Of a stretch of DNA of 64,000 bases, positions 61,617-64,000 are shown piece after piece. Source of the DNA: JAPPLB01 sp965218555. Its GTDB lineage: Bacteria; Acidobacteriota; Terriglobia; Bryobacterales; UBA6623. Location: positions 1,178,001-1,242,000 of the forward strand of contig OZ244625.1 in assembly GCA_965218555.1 (NCBI GenBank). The letters run 5' to 3'. The notes below the pieces were generated by a model. The model saw only the letters and a program-made list of their open reading frames with translations, ran no database searches and had not been told where the DNA came from. The position numbers were made by a program, and so were the translations under genes. The number at the start of each line of letters is the position of its first letter. Within the stretch, counting starts at the first letter, position 1.

Positions 61617-62423
61617 ATGAAAAAAGCATTCCTGGGCGCTGTTGCGTCCATTCTGACGGTAGCAATCTCGCTTGCGGAGGACACACGCAATGAACTCATC
61701 GTCTTTCCCGGAGACTTCGTAGCCTCACACGTTGCAGACGGGGCCAACTGGTCTACGACGATTGCGCTGGTGAACCTGGGCGGTGAGGAACAAACGGGCA
61801 CCGTGTACTTCTGGCAAGACGGTAGACGCCTGCTCCCCATGGACTTCGAGGAATTCGGGCAAACGTCATCACTTGAATTCTCAATTCCCGCATACGGTGT
61901 ATTCACAGCGAAAACCACGGGCCAAGCGGCTACGGTATCAACGGGGTTCGCGGTTATGATCCCCGACGATGTGGCGACCGACGAGATTGGTGATACTACC
62001 ATATTCAGTTACTCCGTTCCCGGTGTGATTGCGTTGGAAGCGGCCGTACCCTTCGGCAATATCCTCCAGAAAAAGAATACCCTGTTCTTCGATCACCGAA
62101 ACGGGTACGCTTCGGGCGTGGCGATTGTTAACCCGTCGGCTGAATCAAAAATCACCGTTTCTCTCAACTTTCGTCGTCACGACGGCAGTCTGTTAATGTC
62201 AACTTCGATTCCTATGAATGCGTTAGGGCACACTTCGTTTATGCTGACAGACGCATTTCCAGAACTCGTTGGCGAGGCCTGGTCTGTTGAGATATCGGGG
62301 CAAGCAACAACAGGAGCGAATTCCGGCGTTCTTGTTCTGGGGCTGCGAGCGAACCCGACGGGGCCGTTTACGACCGTTTTTCCTGTGCTTCCGTTAAGCG
62401 GGTTCCTCGACAGTATCGAGTAG
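61617..62423 (+). CDS. Secreted passenger protein of the IS element (FPHLAVG-domain relative)
   Basis: A 268-residue exported protein with signal peptide (KAFLGAVASILTVAISLAE). VFPGDFVASHVADGANWSTT and IALVNLGGEEQTGTVYFWQD correspond to the FPHLAVG-SWQTT unit of the gene at 41566-43552, and the last part (VAIVNPSAESKITVSLNFRR; GVLVLGLRANPTGPFTTVFP) matches its second half. G+C is lower than in most neighbours. AGGAGGGA gives a strong ribosome site. It is read from the left IS end, so it travels with the element. Function unknown. Confidence 0.8.
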   Translation: MKKAFLGAVASILTVAISLAEDTRNELIVFPGDFVASHVADGANWSTTIALVNLGGEEQTGTVYFWQDGRRLLPMDFEEFGQTSSLEFSIPAYGVFTAKTTGQAATVSTGFAVMIPDDVATDEIGDTTIFSYSVPGVIALEAAVPFGNILQKKNTLFFDHRNGYASGVAIVNPSAESKITVSLNFRRHDGSLLMSTSIPMNALGHTSFMLTDAFPELVGEAWSVEISGQATTGANSGVLVLGLRANPTGPFTTVFPVLPLSGFLDSIE

Positions 62424-62434
62424 GCGGGAGTTCC

Positions 62435-62596
62435 TTAGTCGGCCGTCTTTCCGCTCTTGAGCAGACTCTTGGTGAGCCGCCGCTTGTCCGCAGGGAGTTT
62501 CTTGTCCGCCACCGAGAAGATTGCCTGAGCCAGTTGCTTGGCGTTCTTGGGGGACGGAGCTAATTTGTGGCCCTTAGTTTCAGGGTTTTTCTTCAT
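62435..62596 (-). CDS. 53-residue basic passenger protein of the IS element
   Basis: Encodes MKKNPETKGHKLAPSPKNAK then QLAQAIFSVADKKLPADK and a basic tail LTKSLLKSGKTAD. Its ATG lies inside the end of the zinc-ribbon gene (17-base overlap), so it is the third gene of a tnp-zinc ribbon-53mer unit. Lysine-rich with little secondary signal; role unknown, perhaps an accessory factor of the transposase. Confidence 0.65.
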   Translation of the reverse strand: MKKNPETKGHKLAPSPKNAKQLAQAIFSVADKKLPADKRRLTKSLLKSGKTAD

Positions 62597-62855
62597 TCGG
62601 AAACTTCATCTCCAATCGCAACCGTACCGGAGTACCCGTGTAGCTCATGATACGTCGAGCGGAGCGCATGAGCACGTCTCCTTCGGATATCACTTTAGAA
62701 TTCCATATTTCACCGCAGCAAGGGCACGTTCTGGAAAGTTCACTCTCTGTCTTCACAGGGCGTATGATCTCGCCAGAGCATCCTTTGTGCTGGCAAACCA
62801 GCCGGGTACCGGAAATATCGCCCAAGTCGAATACCAGTTTGTTTTCCTGAGTCAC
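62580..62855 (-). CDS. 91-residue zinc-ribbon passenger protein of the IS element
   Basis: MTQENKLVFDLGDISGTRLV is followed by two cysteine groups (VCQHKGCSGE and SRTCPCCGEIW), suggesting one zinc-bound fold. It starts 3 bp after the transposase stop. It may help the transposase bind DNA, but no family is recognised. Confidence 0.65.
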   Translation of the reverse strand: MTQENKLVFDLGDISGTRLVCQHKGCSGEIIRPVKTESELSRTCPCCGEIWNSKVISEGDVLMRSARRIMSYTGTPVRLRLEMKFPNEEKP

Positions 62856-62858
62856 ACT

Positions 62859-63803
62859 TCACCTCCCTACAAGAGCACGGTACGTCAAACGCTTCCCACC
62901 CATTCCGTGAGCCAGCGCCGCCATCTGCTGAATCGTGTCGAGGTCGCGGACGTTGTGTCGGCCCGCGAACTCGTTGATGTAGCGTTGTAGATGTTTGACG
63001 CTCATCTTGTGGTACGTTCCGTAGAAGCCGCGTTTCAACATCGACCAGAACGATTCGATTCCGTTGGTGTGGGCCATGCCTTTGACGTACTCCCCTACAC
63101 CATGTTGTGCCGCTTCGTGGCGAATACCAGACATACCCAAGTAGGCTTGATTGCCGTCCGTGTAGACGGTCGCACCCATTTTGGCTCGGCCTCCTATGAA
63201 ATGGCGTAGCGTTGCACCATCCGTACTCTGGACTACCGCAGCACCGACTTTGTTGGTAGCCCGGTCTTTTGCTCCAACTACCGCTGCCTTGCCGACCGAT
63301 CCACGACCGGCGCGCAGTTTCTTCGACGCGTGCTTGTTCGCCTCCTTGCCGCCGATATAGGTCTCGTCTACCTCGACCGGGCCATTGAAAAGTTGGAAAC
63401 CCTGCTCCCACGACTTCCTGATACGGTGGGCCATAAACCAAGCAGACGACTGCCTGATCTTGAGGTCGCGGTGAAGTTTCATCGACGAGACGCCTTTGAG
63501 ATTCGTAGCCATCAGGTAGAGACCGATCACCCACTTGTGCAGCGGGATATGGCTGCGCTCCATAACCGTTCCGGTCCGCACGCTGAAATACTTACGGCAG
63601 TCGCCGCAGCGGTACGGCATCGGTTTCTCATTCGGTACGTGTTGAACACGATCCATCGACCCACAGTGCGGACAGTAGCGCTCCCCGTTTGGCCAGCGGG
63701 TGCCTTCAAACCATTGGCGGGCAGAAGTCTCGTCGGGGAACATGTTGAACAGATCGACGAGACTGATTCCTTTTCGATGGCTCTTTCCAGGAGCTTTTGT
63801 CAT
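62859..63803 (-). CDS. IS1595-family (ISXO2-like) transposase
   Basis: A 314-residue DDE transposase. The N-terminal zinc ribbon is YCPHCGSMDRVQHVPN with RCGDCRKYFSVRTGTVMERS. Catalytic residues appear in PVEVDETYIGGKEANKHASK, TVYTDGNQAYLGMSG and HTNGIESFWSMLKRGFYGTY. Length and motifs are complete, so the element may be active. TAGAAT lies exactly six bases before ATG 63803, with TTGACA 17 bp further upstream inside the inverted repeat; the message is therefore leaderless. Confidence 0.92.
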   Translation of the reverse strand: MTKAPGKSHRKGISLVDLFNMFPDETSARQWFEGTRWPNGERYCPHCGSMDRVQHVPNEKPMPYRCGDCRKYFSVRTGTVMERSHIPLHKWVIGLYLMATNLKGVSSMKLHRDLKIRQSSAWFMAHRIRKSWEQGFQLFNGPVEVDETYIGGKEANKHASKKLRAGRGSVGKAAVVGAKDRATNKVGAAVVQSTDGATLRHFIGGRAKMGATVYTDGNQAYLGMSGIRHEAAQHGVGEYVKGMAHTNGIESFWSMLKRGFYGTYHKMSVKHLQRYINEFAGRHNVRDLDTIQQMAALAHGMGGKRLTYRALVGR

Positions 63804-63809
63804 ACTTTT

Positions 63810-63838
63810 ATTCTACAGGACGAACCCGATTTTGTCAA
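63810..63838 (-). promoter_or_regulatory. Inward promoter at the right IS end
   Basis: Minus strand TTGACA (63833-63838, part of the inverted repeat), 17-bp spacer, TAGAAT (63810-63815), then AAAAGT and the transposase ATG. Confidence 0.75.
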
Positions 63839-63856
63839 GTCAAACGTATAATTCCC
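63833..63856 (-). repeat. Right terminal inverted repeat of the IS element
   Basis: Read on the minus strand it begins GGGAATTATACG and ends TTGACTTGACA, matching the left end except for one base. Confidence 0.85.
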
Positions 63857-63857
63857 A

Positions 63858-64000
63858 AAAAAAGCCCAAACCGAAGGCCGTACGCTGGTCTTCATCGACG
63901 AAAGCGGATTGAGTCAGAAGCCGCATCGTTGCCGCAGTTGGGCGCCGCGCGGCCAGACGCCCGTCCTGGCGTTCAACTTCAACGGGCAGAGGCTTTCCGT
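63858..64000 (+). pseudogene. IS630-family transposase fragment, runs off the right edge
   Basis: Directly after the IS end the plus strand encodes EGRTLVFIDESGLSQKPHRC and RSWAPRGQTPVLAFNFNGQR, the DDE segment (FIDESG) of IS630-type transposases. The N-terminal half is missing and the rest lies beyond the window. Confidence 0.75.

Larger units (their letters stand above)
61384..63856. mobile_element. IS1595-family element with RNA leader and passenger genes
   Basis: The element is bounded by 24-bp inverted repeats (61384-61407 and 63833-63856) with one mismatch; core ATACGTTTGACTTGACA. It holds, left to right, a candidate structured RNA, a secreted protein gene (+), a 53-codon gene (-), a zinc-ribbon gene (-) and the transposase (-). 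Size is 2473 bp, larger than a bare IS1595 element. The flanking eight bases (AAATAAAT and AAAAAAAG) do not match as a target duplication, and the two flanks are halves of different genes, so the element sits at a rearrangement junction. Confidence 0.85.

Overview
The window looks like an Acidobacteriota chromosome segment of high G+C. The main pointers are the duplicated MacB/FtsX permeases of the 'ADOP' class that fill the left edge, a bacillithiol-type deacetylase (bshB1), a UxaE-type tagaturonate epimerase, LamG and PQQ-propeller secreted proteins, and a family of secreted proteins built on a 'YYFPHLAVG' domain. Phylum is inferred from gene content; no rRNA is present to confirm it.

Layout. 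1-6.6 kb: a leftward efflux operon (HlyD adaptor, MacB-type ATPase, two ADOP permeases) with three apparent frameshifts. 6.6-8.7 kb: gene-poor DNA holding a decamer repeat array, a minus-strand terminator, pieces of a palindromic about 183-bp repeat, and a Phd/ParE module whose toxin is split by a full copy of that repeat. 8.9-9.8 kb: a CPBP intramembrane protease. 9.9-22.6 kb: a tightly packed leftward four-gene defence operon (helicase fused to DUF1998, SNF2 helicase, Eco57I-like adenine methylase, HNH endonuclease) that reads as an unusual DISARM relative. 23.1-28.7 kb: thiolase, HtrA protease, coaE, a LamG protein. 28.7-31.1 kb: toxin-antitoxin remnants, tRNA-Arg(CCG), a frameshifted higBA. 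31.3-41.0 kb: mostly intact core metabolism and quality control (class III aminotransferase, PfkB kinase, rhomboid, glutaredoxin, bshB1, PpiD-like foldase, TrmJ-like methylase, SprT-like protein, fabH, erpA/iscA). 41-46 kb: accessory DNA with a frameshifted tandem-domain secreted protein, a decayed IS1595-type transposase and a pair of adjacent PD-(D/E)XK nucleases. 46.4-56.4 kb: SDR epimerase, two small membrane proteins, UxaE, then a co-directional envelope/secreted cluster (POTRA protein, HExxH metallopeptidase, two TlpA-like thioredoxins, YheT hydrolase, PQQ propeller). 56.6-64 kb: a second accessory block with a nucleoside deoxyribosyltransferase, an XRE-HTH/P-loop dynamin-like protein with a clear promoter and operator, remnants of a recombinase and a VapC, an intact RelBE module, an efflux lipoprotein cut short by an IS1595-family element, and an IS630 fragment on the right edge.

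The most unusual material is (i) the IS1595-family element, whose two near-identical ends each carry an inward promoter -35 box, one driving a leaderless transposase and the other an apparently structured RNA leader plus a secreted passenger protein; (ii) the single-gene HTH-GTPase with its probable deoxyribosyltransferase partner; (iii) the DISARM-like operon with a fused DrmA-DrmB-like protein and an HNH nuclease; and (iv) the PD-(D/E)XK gene pair. Two general traits recur: a -10 hexamer placed exactly six bases before the start codon (leaderless genes), and toxin genes that are broken while their antitoxins stay open.
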